DNA of 39,684 nt from an uncultured Brachyspira sp. (GCF_949287625.1 NZ_CASEGO010000054.1:1-39684), one strand, 5' to 3'. Numbered from the stretch's first letter, positions 17,176 to 26,595 are shown. Translations and numbers: made by a program. The notes: a model not told the origin generated them from the sequence alone.

Positions 17176-18798
17176 ATGGTAAGTATTAAAAGACAAAGAC
17201 AGATTAAATTATTTTTTATATTATCTATTATATTAATCATAATAATGATTTTATTTTTTGTACTCGGATATTTTCCTTATGGACTTCATAAAAAAGATAT
17301 GGCTGATGTGAAAATACCAAAAGATAGTATCGCTTATGTAAGTCTTAAAAGTCTTGATAAAAGTATACTGAAATTTTCTGATTCCATATATGCATATAGA
17401 ATATCTCATGATGAATCTATGTATGATTTTTCTATTTTGCTTAGAAAGGCAGATGCATTCGCTGATAGATTAAGAACTAATGATAATTTTTTGGTTAAAA
17501 TGGCTTCTAAACCTATATTAAAAAGAAATTCTGCTTTGCTTTTTTGGGGTTATAATGAAAATTTAGATAATTCTGAAATTTTTTATTTATTTGATATAGG
17601 AAGATTAAATTCTTTTATATTTAAATCTTTTTTTAATTCTGAAAATTTAACTATAGATAATATTACTTATGAAGTGAAAAAAATTAATTATAATGGAAGC
17701 AGAATATATGCTTTAGATAATGGAAGTCCTTATTTCTTTTTTAGTTTTTATAAAGGTATTTTAATAGCTGCTAAAAATTATAATCATATTAAGAAATTTA
17801 TAGACTTTTTAAACTCAAAACCTTCTGATTTAGAGGATATAGCTTTACTAAACAGAGTAAAAAGTGATTATAATGCCGATATTTCTTTTTATATTAATAA
17901 GAATCTATTTGATTACAATAAATGCGAAGGTTCTCTTTTATTTGCTCCTTTGAAATATTTTGAGAATGTTTATACTATATACGGAAATATTAAACTTAAT
18001 GATGATAATGGTCTTTGCGACATTTTTGCTGATTATGAGTACGGAGGTTCTGACAGATATTCTCTTTACGGATTAAATGGAAATATAGACATACAGAATT
18101 ATCTCTCTAAAGACAGCACTATCATGTATTTTGGACTTAAATCATATTTGGCTGGTCTTTATCCTATAATATATAATGATTTGAAACTTAAACATGATAA
18201 TGAGCTTTCTTCTGAAATATTTAATCTATTTACAAAGATGAATGATGTATATTCATTTGGAAGTATAATTAATGATCTTTATGGAGAAATGGCTGTTGCT
18301 TATATAGAATCTAAAAGATCTGAACTTATTTATCCTGTCATTATATTTAATATAGAAAATGATAATTCTCTTTTGCCTAAATTAGAAATAGCACTTTTAA
18401 ATAAATATCCTACTCTTAATAAAGGCGAAAGAAGTTATAATAATAATTTTATATATTCTTATGATTTGAATAATGGTTCTAATGTGCTTTATTATACATT
18501 TGTAGGCAGCATATATTTTGCAAGCGAAGATGAAAAGGCAATAGAAACAGTAATTGATAACAGCTACTCTTCAGATACTTTGGAAGCATATATAAAATCT
18601 CAAACTTCCAAAGATATGAATGCTGATTATATATTTACAATACAGCTTTCTAAATCTCAGGATATATTAAGAAATTTTGATATACCTCTTAGAACTTGGA
18701 GCTATCCTAATAGTATTATAGTGGGTTCTACTATAGGCTCAAATTATACTCATATTAATATTGACTTTAAGGCTAATTTTAATAGCGTAACTAAATAG
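17176..18798 (+). CDS. Membrane-anchored protein of unknown function
   Basis: I do not recognise a family with certainty. The 540-residue product has a short basic start, one strong membrane segment (about residues 10-33) and a large polar domain that should lie outside the cytoplasm. The opening of that domain (IPKDSIAYVSLKSLDKS) resembles the DUF3352 type, where a similar PxDxxAYxSL motif follows an N-terminal anchor, but this is a weak likeness. The protein is rich in Asn, Asp, Tyr and Ser and has only one cysteine. AAGGA precedes the ATG. It is 77 bases upstream of prfA and may be cotranscribed with it; no functional link is apparent. Confidence 0.7.
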   Translation: MVSIKRQRQIKLFFILSIILIIIMILFFVLGYFPYGLHKKDMADVKIPKDSIAYVSLKSLDKSILKFSDSIYAYRISHDESMYDFSILLRKADAFADRLRTNDNFLVKMASKPILKRNSALLFWGYNENLDNSEIFYLFDIGRLNSFIFKSFFNSENLTIDNITYEVKKINYNGSRIYALDNGSPYFFFSFYKGILIAAKNYNHIKKFIDFLNSKPSDLEDIALLNRVKSDYNADISFYINKNLFDYNKCEGSLLFAPLKYFENVYTIYGNIKLNDDNGLCDIFADYEYGGSDRYSLYGLNGNIDIQNYLSKDSTIMYFGLKSYLAGLYPIIYNDLKLKHDNELSSEIFNLFTKMNDVYSFGSIINDLYGEMAVAYIESKRSELIYPVIIFNIENDNSLLPKLEIALLNKYPTLNKGERSYNNNFIYSYDLNNGSNVLYYTFVGSIYFASEDEKAIETVIDNSYSSDTLEAYIKSQTSKDMNADYIFTIQLSKSQDILRNFDIPLRTWSYPNSIIVGSTIGSNYTHINIDFKANFNSVTK

Positions 18799-18875
18799 TT
18801 ATTATCATTATTAATAGTTGATAAATATAATTATTCATATATAATAGTCATTATTTTGGGAGAGAAATTTATTTT

Positions 18876-19952
18876 ATGTCTATAATTGATAAACTTTCTT
18901 TAGTAGAAAATACATACGAAGATATAGTGCAGAAACTTAATGATGCAAATATAAAAGATAATAGAGTTATTCAGGATTTGATGAAAAAAAAATCTGAGAT
19001 AGAAGATATTGTTGAAGAGTACAGAAAATTAAAAGCAGTATTAAAAGAAATAGATGAATCAAATGAGATGATTAATAATCCAGAAACTGATAAAGACCTT
19101 AAAGAGATGGCATTAGCAGAGATAGAAGAACTTAATCAAAAAAAAGAAGATATAATAAACTCTCTTAGACTTCTTCTTCTTCCAAAAGATAAAAATGACG
19201 GAAAAAATATAATAATAGAAATAAGAGTGGGTACTGGAGGAGATGAATCGGCTTTATTTGTTGGTGATTTGTTTAGAATGTACAGCCGTTTTATAGAGAG
19301 AGCTAACTTAAAAATGGAGATAATAGATACAAGTCCTACAGAATTAGGAGGCTATAAAGAGGTTATATTCTCTGTTTCTGGAAAAAATGCATACAGAGCA
19401 TTAAAATTTGAAAGCGGTACGCATAGGGTGCAGAGAATACCTGCTACAGAATCTGGAGGACGTATTCATACATCAGCTTCTACTGTTGCTGTTATGCCTG
19501 AGGCTATGGAAAGTGATGTTGTTATTAAAGATGAAGATATAAGAGTTGATATATTCCGTTCAAGCGGTCCTGGAGGGCAGTCTGTTAATACTACTGACAG
19601 TGCTGTTAGGATTACACATTTGCCTACAGGATTGGTAGTTCAGTGTCAGGACGAAAAGAGCCAGCATAAAAATAAGGCTAAGGCTTTAAAGGTACTTCGT
19701 GCTAGGATATATGAAAAAGAAGAAGCTGAGAGAAAGGCTAAAGAGGCAAAGGAGAGAAGAGAACAGATTGGATCTGGTGATAGGAGCGAGAGGATAAGAA
19801 CTTACAACTTCCCTCAAAACAGAGTTACTGACCATAGGATAAATCTTACTCTTTATAAATTAGATAGATTTATGGACGGTGAGATAACTGAAATAACAGA
19901 TGCATTATTTAAAAAAGAGCAGGAAGATATGCTTGCCTCATATTCTGATTAG
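18876..19952 (+). CDS. prfA: Peptide chain release factor 1
   Basis: The 358-residue factor ends translation at UAA and UAG. Residues 233-235 are the GGQ peptidyl-hydrolysis motif inside SSGPGGQSVNTTDSAVR. The stop-codon reading motif is PAT (189-191), the PxT type that marks RF1 rather than the SPF of RF2. An N-terminal helical domain occupies residues 1-100. Length is standard and GGGAG precedes the start. RF1 competes at UAG, which matters for the amber codon found in acr3 in this window. RF1 does not read UGA, so the candidate selenocysteine codons compete with RF2. Confidence 0.96.
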   Translation: MSIIDKLSLVENTYEDIVQKLNDANIKDNRVIQDLMKKKSEIEDIVEEYRKLKAVLKEIDESNEMINNPETDKDLKEMALAEIEELNQKKEDIINSLRLLLLPKDKNDGKNIIIEIRVGTGGDESALFVGDLFRMYSRFIERANLKMEIIDTSPTELGGYKEVIFSVSGKNAYRALKFESGTHRVQRIPATESGGRIHTSASTVAVMPEAMESDVVIKDEDIRVDIFRSSGPGGQSVNTTDSAVRITHLPTGLVVQCQDEKSQHKNKAKALKVLRARIYEKEEAERKAKEAKERREQIGSGDRSERIRTYNFPQNRVTDHRINLTLYKLDRFMDGEITEITDALFKKEQEDMLASYSD

Positions 19953-19979
19953 TATTTTTTTATTGTTGACGGATTATTT

Positions 19980-20669
19980 ATGAAAGACGTAGAAAACATA
20001 TTCGGCGAAGAAAAAATTATTCATAATATATATAATGAAGATCCTATCATTGCCTATATAAAAAGTTTTGATGATGTTTTATACTGCGATTATTCTTATG
20101 GAAATGATACTGATTATTTTATGGGGTTATTTGCTTATCATAAAGATAATAAATATGTTTTTGGAGAGTTCGGCTCATTTAAAGAGAATAGAGATGAATT
20201 AAAACTCGTAGTGAGTGATTATCCAGAAATTATAACTATAGATAATTATGAACTTACTAATGATAAGTTTATAGATTTACTTAATTTATATAATATTTCT
20301 ATGTGTCAAATGCATTCTTTACTTGGGGAAAGTAAAATAAAAAATATAAAATCAAATGCTTTAAAAAGAATAACATTAAATGAATATAAAGAAATTTTCC
20401 CGCATAGATATATAAATAACAGAATAAAAATGTATGGTAAAGATAAATATGAAAGAGTTGCTATACATAATATATTAGCCGATTTAGCATACAGATGCCC
20501 TTATTGCGGAGCTACTTCTCTTTTAAAAATAATAGATAATAAAACTAATAATTTTAAAGATGTGCTTATAAATGAACTTTATGATGAACATATGGAGGAT
20601 AGTTTATATGTATGCCGTATTTGCAATTTGATAAGCAGAACTCCTAATGGCATTATGGATTATATTTAA
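19980..20669 (+). CDS. Unknown protein with C-terminal zinc-ribbon-like cysteines
   Basis: No family is recognised. The 229-residue protein is acidic and soluble. Two CxxC pairs, C173/C176 in YRCPYCGA and C212/C215 in YVCRICNLI, could bind one zinc ion in the C-terminal quarter. The gene begins 27 bases after prfA and is followed 22 bases later by the spiro-SPASM-type gene, so the three probably share a transcript. Function cannot be inferred from what is visible. Confidence 0.72.
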   Translation: MKDVENIFGEEKIIHNIYNEDPIIAYIKSFDDVLYCDYSYGNDTDYFMGLFAYHKDNKYVFGEFGSFKENRDELKLVVSDYPEIITIDNYELTNDKFIDLLNLYNISMCQMHSLLGESKIKNIKSNALKRITLNEYKEIFPHRYINNRIKMYGKDKYERVAIHNILADLAYRCPYCGATSLLKIIDNKTNNFKDVLINELYDEHMEDSLYVCRICNLISRTPNGIMDYI

Positions 20670-20691
20670 TAATTTAAAGAGGTTATAAAAA

Positions 20692-22122
20692 ATGAGTTTT
20701 TTAATATTGATTGATAAGTCTTTTGATAATGAGTATTCTAAAGAGTTTGAAAGTATTTTTTATAATAAAGCTGAAATTTTAAAAAACAATTTGAATTGTG
20801 ATATTAAATATATAGAAAATAATAATCTTGACGATATAGAGAATTATTTGAATAATATATATAAAGAAAGTGAGAATTATGATAATATAATTTATATACC
20901 AAGTGATATGCCTCTTTTTAATATTGAAGAGACTATTAAACTTACAAAAATTCATGAGGAAAATATAGCCTATTTCAGTTATGGAGAGAATTATCCTTCA
21001 GGTATTGTTCCTTTTATAATAAGAAGAACTGCTTTTGAGAAATTATTTAATATTATAAAAACAAAAGATATAAAACCTTCTGAAAATGCTGTAAGTAATA
21101 TAGTATTTGTTGATCCTAATTTTTTTGAAATAGAGATACTTATATCCGAATATGATATGAGATATTACAGACTTTATCTTTTTGCTGATAGTAAAAGAAA
21201 TGCTGTACTTATAAAAAGACTTATCAATAATGAAAGCTATAAAGAAATGGCTGATTTGATAAAAAATAATCCAAGCATAAGAAGAACTTTACCTTCATAT
21301 ATAGAAATAGATATTAATAACAGACAAAATGTTTTAAACAGATATTTATTGAAAAATCAAACTATAAAAACAGAACTTAACAAAGAAGAGAAAAATATAA
21401 CTTTAGAAGAGTTTAAAATTATTTATAATAAAATATTGAGTTTCTGCGGTGATTTTCATATGTCTTTAGGAAGTTATTATGAGCCTCTTTTAAATAGCGA
21501 AGTATTTGATATATTGGACTTTGCTTTGCAAAATAAAAATGTTAATATATATTTAGAGACTAATGCTTTGCTTCTTGACAGTGAAAAAGCTAAAAGATTA
21601 ATAAATATGCAGGCAGAAAATGCTAATTTACATGTTATTATTCATTTAGATACTATAGATGAAAATGTTTATAATAAAATATATGAAAGCGGTGATATAA
21701 AAACTATTATGTCAAATATAGATTATTACTTGCTTAGAGAACCTAAAAATACTTATATGCAGATAGTAAAGCAGAAAGATAATTTTGATTATTTGGCATC
21801 ATATTACAAATATTTTGATAAATATAAAATAGATATCATAATGCAGAAATATTATACTTACAGAGGTATTATAGATGATAATAGAGTAGGGGATATGGCA
21901 CCTCTTATTAATACTGGCTGCTGGCATTTAGCACGTGATTTATTTATAGATTCTTACGGAGATGTTTATATTTGCAGATTTGATATCAATAAAGAAAAGA
22001 AAATATCTTCCATATATGATGCTTCTTTAGAGGGTATATGGAGTTCACTAGATAAATATTATGCTTTAAAAGATTTGGATTTTTGCAATAAATGCGATGA
22101 ATGGTATTTATATAACTTTTAA
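20692..22122 (+). CDS. Spiro-SPASM-type protein (nucleotidyltransferase-like N-terminus, SPASM-like C-terminus)
   Basis: The 476-residue protein resembles the spirochaete-specific spiro-SPASM family. Residues 1-150 look like a nucleotidyltransferase-type Rossmann domain (LILIDKSF start, IIYIPSDMPLF near 84). Residues about 230-400 have the strand pattern of a radical-SAM barrel (MSLGSYYEPLLN, NIYLETNALLL). The usual CxxxCxxC cluster motif is missing from that barrel. The C-terminus has SPASM-like cysteines C410, C428, C465 and C468 in GCWHLARD, YICRFD and FCNKC. An AGAGG ribosome site is present. The role is unknown; the family may act in surface carbohydrate or peptide modification, but that is a guess. 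Confidence 0.75.
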   Translation: MSFLILIDKSFDNEYSKEFESIFYNKAEILKNNLNCDIKYIENNNLDDIENYLNNIYKESENYDNIIYIPSDMPLFNIEETIKLTKIHEENIAYFSYGENYPSGIVPFIIRRTAFEKLFNIIKTKDIKPSENAVSNIVFVDPNFFEIEILISEYDMRYYRLYLFADSKRNAVLIKRLINNESYKEMADLIKNNPSIRRTLPSYIEIDINNRQNVLNRYLLKNQTIKTELNKEEKNITLEEFKIIYNKILSFCGDFHMSLGSYYEPLLNSEVFDILDFALQNKNVNIYLETNALLLDSEKAKRLINMQAENANLHVIIHLDTIDENVYNKIYESGDIKTIMSNIDYYLLREPKNTYMQIVKQKDNFDYLASYYKYFDKYKIDIIMQKYYTYRGIIDDNRVGDMAPLINTGCWHLARDLFIDSYGDVYICRFDINKEKKISSIYDASLEGIWSSLDKYYALKDLDFCNKCDEWYLYNF

Positions 22123-22131
22123 TTGATAATT

Positions 22132-22563
22132 ATGGAACATATAGTAGTAAGATATTTAGAGTTTGTTTTAGCCTGTTATGTTGTTAGGTTTTTATCTATA
22201 AGGCTTGTATTAGAGTTTCAGTTTGTTAAGAAATTTTATTATATGAGAGAAATACTTCCGGGTGTGCGTAATTGGAATAACAGACTTAAACTTATTTATT
22301 ATTTTGAGCTTTTTTCTTTTATTCAAAGTTTATTTGCAGCATTATTTTTTATGATGTTTTTTGAGTTTGTACCTTTAAAAGATCATATAAAACTAATTGT
22401 TGGATTTTTAATGTACTCATCTCTTATAATAGCAGATAAGGCAAGATTTTCTATTATACATACAAATTATCCTTATTCACTTTTTATAATGGATACGGCT
22501 ATATTTTTATTTATTAGCCTTCTGCAGTTTATAGTGATGGCATTTATGAATGCTACTTTATAA
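22132..22563 (+). CDS. Small integral membrane protein of unknown function
   Basis: The 143-residue product has about four membrane segments (approximately residues 8-28, 56-80, 85-105 and 115-138) and no recognised motif. The ATG at 22132 is taken as start; an in-frame TTG at 22123, immediately after the upstream stop, would add three residues. No clear Shine-Dalgarno site exists, so translation may depend on coupling to the preceding spiro-SPASM-type gene. The repeat cluster follows it. Confidence 0.62.
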   Translation: MEHIVVRYLEFVLACYVVRFLSIRLVLEFQFVKKFYYMREILPGVRNWNNRLKLIYYFELFSFIQSLFAALFFMMFFEFVPLKDHIKLIVGFLMYSSLIIADKARFSIIHTNYPYSLFIMDTAIFLFISLLQFIVMAFMNATL

Positions 22564-22602
22564 AATAGGATTATAGATAAAAAACTATTTTATTATTTTT
22601 AA

Positions 22603-22828
22603 TATACTGGAACGATTTCATTTTGTCAATTGATGTACATTATATAGAATTATCAACTTTTTTGCCGTGACTTCGCCAAAGTTTTTGCCAACACCATACC
22701 TAACGGTACTTCCTTCGGTCGCATGTGGACTTCGTCGGCACGCATAGTGGGCACGACTGTGAAGCCCCACAAATATCAAAATTTAAAAAATTTATTTTTT
22801 GATAAACTATAGTTGTTTAGGTATATAC
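22603..22828 (+). repeat. Dispersed mosaic intergenic repeat, copy 3a
   Basis: The left end is the variant TATACTGGAAC... (22603 on), which recurs almost identically at 26226. The right end is TTGATAAACTATAGTTG (22799-22815) leading to TTTAGGTATATAC. The core carries ACCATACCTAACGGTACTTC at 22692-22711 and a GTCGGCACGC segment. It shares its last TATATAC with the next copy. Confidence 0.8.
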
Positions 22829-23162
22829 TGAAAATTTTTAAGTTTGTCAATTTTTTATTCAACTTTTTTTAAGTTTGTCAATTTTTTATTCAACTTTTTC
22901 CCGCCGCAAAAAGTTGCAAAAAATGCAATTACTAGAACTTTATATTTTAAAGATATGTATTAAATGTATGGTAATACCTGAAATTTTGGCTAAAAATGAA
23001 GTCTTTTCGCCTTCCTATGGTACGCAGAGCGAGGCGTACAGCGTATGGTTCTTTGTGTCAAACCTGCCTACGGCACACAGAGCGGGCACGACTGTGAAGC
23101 CCTGCAAATATCAAAATTTAAAAAATTTATTTTTTGACAAACTATAGTTGTTTAGGTATATA
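22822..23162 (+). repeat. Dispersed mosaic intergenic repeat, copy 3b
   Basis: The unit starts with TATATACTGAAAATTTTTAA and ends with TTGACAAACTATAGTTG (23134-23150) and TTTAGGTATATA, touching the stop codon of the nucleotidyltransferase gene. A 29-base segment of the left arm is duplicated (22840-22868 and 22871-22899). The core shares long modules with copy 4a (22920-22968 with 26331-26380, and the GCAGAGCGAGGCGTACAGCG block). A 90-residue open frame through it is not considered a gene. Confidence 0.82.
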
Positions 23163-24149
23163 TTAATTTTGCTCTATTGTGATAGAAGCCCCTATATCCA
23201 TAGAATGAGTTTTGCCTTTATAGCTAGCTTTTTCTGATATTATAGAATTATCCATAAAAGCATTTGATATACTAACATCTTCAAATATGATACAGTTTTT
23301 TAATATAGAGTTTTCTATCTTTGAGTTTTTTCCTATATGCACATAAGGTCCTATTACAGAGTTTTCTATTTTTACATCTTTGTCTATAAATACAGGAGGT
23401 ATTATAGCAGAGTCTTTTATTCCTTTACTTAATATTTCATGTTTTATGATAGTTTTATTAGTTTCTATCATAGTAGATTTTTCACCGCAGTCATACCAGC
23501 CGTCTAATTTAAAAGTTTTAAATATGATGCCTTCTTTTATCATATGTTCTAATGCATCTGTAAGCTGATATTCATTTTTAGTTTTTATGTCATTGTTTAT
23601 TATATATTCTATGGCAGAAAATAATTCTTTAGAGTTTACTATATTGTACATTCCAGTAAGGGCTAAATTACTTATAGGTTCTTTAGGTTTTTCTACTAAT
23701 TTGGTTATAATTCCATTATCATCTAATATGGCAACTCCAAATCTGCTTGGATTATCCACTTCGCATACCCCTAAAGCATTTTCATTTTTGCTTACTATAT
23801 TTGATAAATTTAATTTAAATATAGTATCTCCTAAAATTATAAATATTTTATCATCATCTTTTATATATTCTTTTGTAAGGTAAATAGCATGAGCTAATCC
23901 CTTATATTCCTTTTGCTCTACAAATGTTAATTTTATATTTTTGTATTTATTTGTTAAGTATTCAATCATCTGATCTTTTAAATATCCAATTATAAAGATT
24001 ACTTCTTCTAAATTATCTATAGAAGAAATCTCAGTCATAATAAAATCTATAATAGTAGAACCTGCTATAGGAAGTATTGGTTTTGGTTTTGTAATAGTGT
24101 GAGGTCTTAATCTTGTACCTTCACCTGCAGCTGGTATAATAACTTTCAA
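23163..24149 (-). CDS. Sugar-phosphate nucleotidyltransferase with left-handed beta-helix tail (RmlA/GlmU-like)
   Basis: The 328-residue enzyme should join a sugar 1-phosphate to an NTP, giving an NDP-sugar for surface glycans. The N-terminus has the signature GEGTRLRPHTITKPKP (9-24), and ILGDTIF (about 105) holds the metal aspartate. EKPKEP (about 153) and GWYDCGE (about 217) are typical of glucose-1-phosphate thymidylyl/uridylyltransferases. Residues 245-320 are hexapeptide repeats (VIGPYVHIGKNSKIENS). The start codon is TTG at 24149, preceded by AAGGAT; no in-frame ATG fits the conserved N-terminus. Sugar and nucleotide cannot be assigned. Confidence 0.88.
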   Translation of the reverse strand: MKVIIPAAGEGTRLRPHTITKPKPILPIAGSTIIDFIMTEISSIDNLEEVIFIIGYLKDQMIEYLTNKYKNIKLTFVEQKEYKGLAHAIYLTKEYIKDDDKIFIILGDTIFKLNLSNIVSKNENALGVCEVDNPSRFGVAILDDNGIITKLVEKPKEPISNLALTGMYNIVNSKELFSAIEYIINNDIKTKNEYQLTDALEHMIKEGIIFKTFKLDGWYDCGEKSTMIETNKTIIKHEILSKGIKDSAIIPPVFIDKDVKIENSVIGPYVHIGKNSKIENSILKNCIIFEDVSISNAFMDNSIISEKASYKGKTHSMDIGASITIEQN

Positions 24150-24166
24150 TTTTCAATCCTTAAAAA

Positions 24167-24204
24167 AAATCTTTTATATATATAATAATATATATAAAAG
24201 ATTT
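24167..24204 (-). terminator. Rho-independent terminator downstream of the DJ-1/PfpI gene
   Basis: A perfect 16-bp stem (24167-24182 with 24189-24204) has a six-base loop and is followed on the minus strand by a T run. It separates the DJ-1 gene from the nucleotidyltransferase gene. Confidence 0.85.
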
Positions 24205-24228
24205 AATAAAATCAATATAAATTGTTAT

Positions 24229-24783
24229 TTATTTTATTAAATTAACTAATAAAGCATTAGCTAATTCTTCATTAGAGCCTGTTAAGTATTTAACTAATTC
24301 TAAAGCAAAAAATACAGTAGTAGCAGGACCTTTAGAAGTAATAACATTATCATTGCATACAACAATATCTTTTTCTACATATTCTCCGCCTTTAACAGCA
24401 CTTTCACAGCTAGGATAGCAAGTATATTTTCCTTTTATAACTCCAGCCTCGCCAAGTACTATAGGAGAAGCACATATTGCAGCCACTAATTTTTTATCTT
24501 CATACATTGTTCTGATTTTTTCAATAACTCTCATATATGCTTTAAGATTGTTCATTCCATCATATCCTCCTGCAAGTGCTATAGCATCAAAATCATAATT
24601 CATAATTTTTTCTAAAGAAGCATCAGCTTTTATAACTATATTATGAGCTCCTTTTACTTCCAAATTGTCAGTTAATGATGCTGTAATAACTTCTAATCCG
24701 CCTCTTCTTAAAACATCAATTATTGTTACTGCTTCTACTTCTTCAACGCCTTCAGCTAATGGTACTAAAACTTTTTTTGACAT
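24229..24783 (-). CDS. DJ-1/PfpI family protein
   Basis: This 184-residue member of the DJ-1 subgroup has the nucleophile-elbow cysteine C104 in AAICASPIVL and the supporting glutamate in EGVEEVEAV (11-19). GGYDGMNNL (72-80) matches the glycine-rich loop. Family members act as glyoxalases, deglycases or oxidative-stress proteins; the exact activity is not determined. The start is the second ATG (24783) because AAAGGAG lies nine bases before it, whereas the first ATG at 24789 is too close. A 13-bp perfect hairpin (24809-24843) lies immediately upstream of the ribosome site. Confidence 0.9.
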   Translation of the reverse strand: MSKKVLVPLAEGVEEVEAVTIIDVLRRGGLEVITASLTDNLEVKGAHNIVIKADASLEKIMNYDFDAIALAGGYDGMNNLKAYMRVIEKIRTMYEDKKLVAAICASPIVLGEAGVIKGKYTCYPSCESAVKGGEYVEKDIVVCNDNVITSKGPATTVFFALELVKYLTGSNEELANALLVNLIK

Positions 24784-24808
24784 AATCATATGCTCCTTTT
24801 ATTATAAT

Positions 24809-24843
24809 ATATTAGTAATATGATAATATTATATTACTAATAT
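24809..24843. repeat. Inverted repeat upstream of the DJ-1/PfpI gene
   Basis: ATATTAGTAATAT (24809-24821) and ATATTACTAATAT (24831-24843) form a perfect 13-bp stem with a nine-base loop. There is no T run after it, so it may be an operator or a 5' leader structure rather than a terminator. Confidence 0.55.
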
Positions 24844-24852
24844 TGCAAGTAA

Positions 24853-25434
24853 TTAACTATTTTTAATTTTATTTAATGCTTTTTCATATCCTAAATCTGC
24901 AGATTTTTGTAAGAATTTATTAGATTTTAGTAAATATTTTTCTTTTATACCTTCATCTTTTTCATGCTTAGATAGTATATTATAAAGTTTATATAAATCA
25001 TAATAGGCTATATAGTCTTCATTATTAAACTCTAATGTAAGTTTTAAATATTTAATTGCCTTTTTATATTTTTTCTTTTTTCTATAAGCTGCAGACATTA
25101 AATAGTAAGCATCAGAATATGCTTGATTTTTCATAATAGCTTTTTCTAAATCTTCAATAGCCTTATCATATTCATTTTTATACAAATAAGCTTCAGCTCT
25201 GTAATAGTAAGCATCACTGTCATGAGGATATATTTCTATAGATTTATTATAAGTTTCTATAGCTTTTTCATAATTTTCTATTTCATAATAAACTCTTGCT
25301 AAATTATGATATGCATCTAAATTATTACCGTCAAGTTCTATAACTTTTATTAAATCATTAATTGCTTCATCATATTTTTTATTTTGTATATTGTTTAAAG
25401 CACTATAAAAATATTTATTTTTTTCATCAATCAT
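24853..25434 (-). CDS. Tetratricopeptide-repeat protein
   Basis: The 193 residues consist almost entirely of TPR units of 34 residues with the usual W/L-G-Y-A-F-A-P pattern, for example DAYYYRAEAYLYKNEYDKAI (75-94) and DAYYLMSAAYRKKKKYKKAI (109-128). About four or five units are present from residue 5 to 185. There is no signal peptide, so it is cytoplasmic and probably a protein-protein adaptor. The C-terminal end (SADLGYEKALNKIK) resembles a Sel1-type repeat. An AGGA site precedes the ATG. Partners are unknown, and TPR proteins of this size are numerous in Brachyspira. Confidence 0.85.
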   Translation of the reverse strand: MIDEKNKYFYSALNNIQNKKYDEAINDLIKVIELDGNNLDAYHNLARVYYEIENYEKAIETYNKSIEIYPHDSDAYYYRAEAYLYKNEYDKAIEDLEKAIMKNQAYSDAYYLMSAAYRKKKKYKKAIKYLKLTLEFNNEDYIAYYDLYKLYNILSKHEKDEGIKEKYLLKSNKFLQKSADLGYEKALNKIKNS

Positions 25435-25521
25435 TATAAATAGTCCTATTTTTAATATAATTATTTTTTATTTATTATTATATAATAAAAACTATAATAT
25501 TGAAATTGTTAAAAACAAGAC

Positions 25522-26154
25522 TTATTTATTTAATTCTTTTATCAATTTAGAAGCCTCTTCAAATCTTTTTCTAATTTCTTTCCAATTTTTCTCTTCCATT
25601 AATTTTCTAGGACAAAGCCAAGATCCTCCGCAGGCGAATACATTCTTGTTTTCAAGGTATTCTTTTACATTATCAATGCTCACTCCCCCTAAAGGCATAA
25701 ATTTAACACCAGTATGCTGATAAACAGGAGCTATATTTTTTATCCAATTAATGCCTCCGAATAAACCAGCATGGAAAAATTTTATATATTTATGCCCATA
25801 AGCTAAACATTGTTCAAGCTCAGAAGGCGTTGCAGCACCTGGTATATAATGATAATTCTTAGTTTTAGCATATTCAAGCATTACAGGCTGAAAACCAGGG
25901 CTTATTATTATATTAGTACCCAAATCAAGTATTTTATCAACTTGTTCTGTACTTAAAACAGTAGCAGCCGCCCTTGGAAGAGTAGGGTAGTCTTTTGCTA
26001 ATATTTCTAAAGCCTTATATCCATATTCTGTTCTCAGTGTCAATTCTATAGAAGGCAGAAACTCCAAACAAAGCTCAGCTATATTTCTTATCTCTTCCTC
26101 ATTTTCTACAACCACTACAGGTATAATTTTATTTTGTATATATTTTTCGAACAT
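25522..26154 (-). CDS. eda: KDPG/KHG aldolase
   Basis: The 210-residue class I aldolase cleaves 2-keto-3-deoxy-6-phosphogluconate (or 4-hydroxy-2-oxoglutarate) to pyruvate and an aldehyde. The Schiff-base lysine is K125 in YIKFFHAGLFGG. E37 in IELTLRT is the general acid/base, and MPLGGVSIDN and CGGSWLCP are the conserved C-terminal blocks. GAGTVL of most homologs reads AAATVL here (63-68). GGAG precedes the start. No KDPG dehydratase, kinase or transporter gene is adjacent, so the substrate route (uronate catabolism or other) is not shown by context. Confidence 0.9.
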   Translation of the reverse strand: MFEKYIQNKIIPVVVVENEEEIRNIAELCLEFLPSIELTLRTEYGYKALEILAKDYPTLPRAAATVLSTEQVDKILDLGTNIIISPGFQPVMLEYAKTKNYHYIPGAATPSELEQCLAYGHKYIKFFHAGLFGGINWIKNIAPVYQHTGVKFMPLGGVSIDNVKEYLENKNVFACGGSWLCPRKLMEEKNWKEIRKRFEEASKLIKELNK

Positions 26155-26225
26155 AAAAACTCCGTAAAAAATAATAGTTTATTTTAATTTATCATGTTTA
26201 GCTATTAAAGTAAATATTATTAGAA

Positions 26226-26595
26226 TATATACTGGAACAATTTTATTTTCTCAATTGGTGCACATTATACAAAATTATCAACTTTTTTGCCGCACACGCC
26301 ACAGGCGGGCTTCATCGGCACGCTTCGCGAAAAATGCAATTACTAGAACTTTATATTTTATATATACGTATTAAATGTAGTGTATATCCCTAAATTTAGG
26401 CTACACCTTGCCACAGGCACGCAGAGCGAGGCGTACAGCGTATGGTTCTTTTATACCACGCCATACCTAACGGTACTTCCTTCGGTCGCAGGCGGACAGG
26501 CGTCATAAAAGAACTTGGGTCTGTTGCAAAGCTCCAGATATTAAAAACAAAATATAACTTCATTTTTGACAAACTATAGTTGTTTAGGTATATAC
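26226..26595 (+). repeat. Dispersed mosaic intergenic repeat, copy 4a
   Basis: The left end TATATACTGGAACAATTTTA (26226-26245) is the same variant as in copy 3a. The right end is TTGACAAACTATAGTTG (26567-26583) with TTTAGGTATATAC. The interior combines a module shared with copy 3b (26331-26380), the GCAGAGCGAGGCGTACAGCG block (26421-26440), and CCATACCTAACGGTACTTCC (26461-26480). This is the longest unit in the window. Confidence 0.82.

Noticed and set aside
22875..23147. 90-residue plus-strand open frame
   Set aside because: It runs through repeat copy 3b, is built from modules that recur in non-coding copies, and has no ribosome site.
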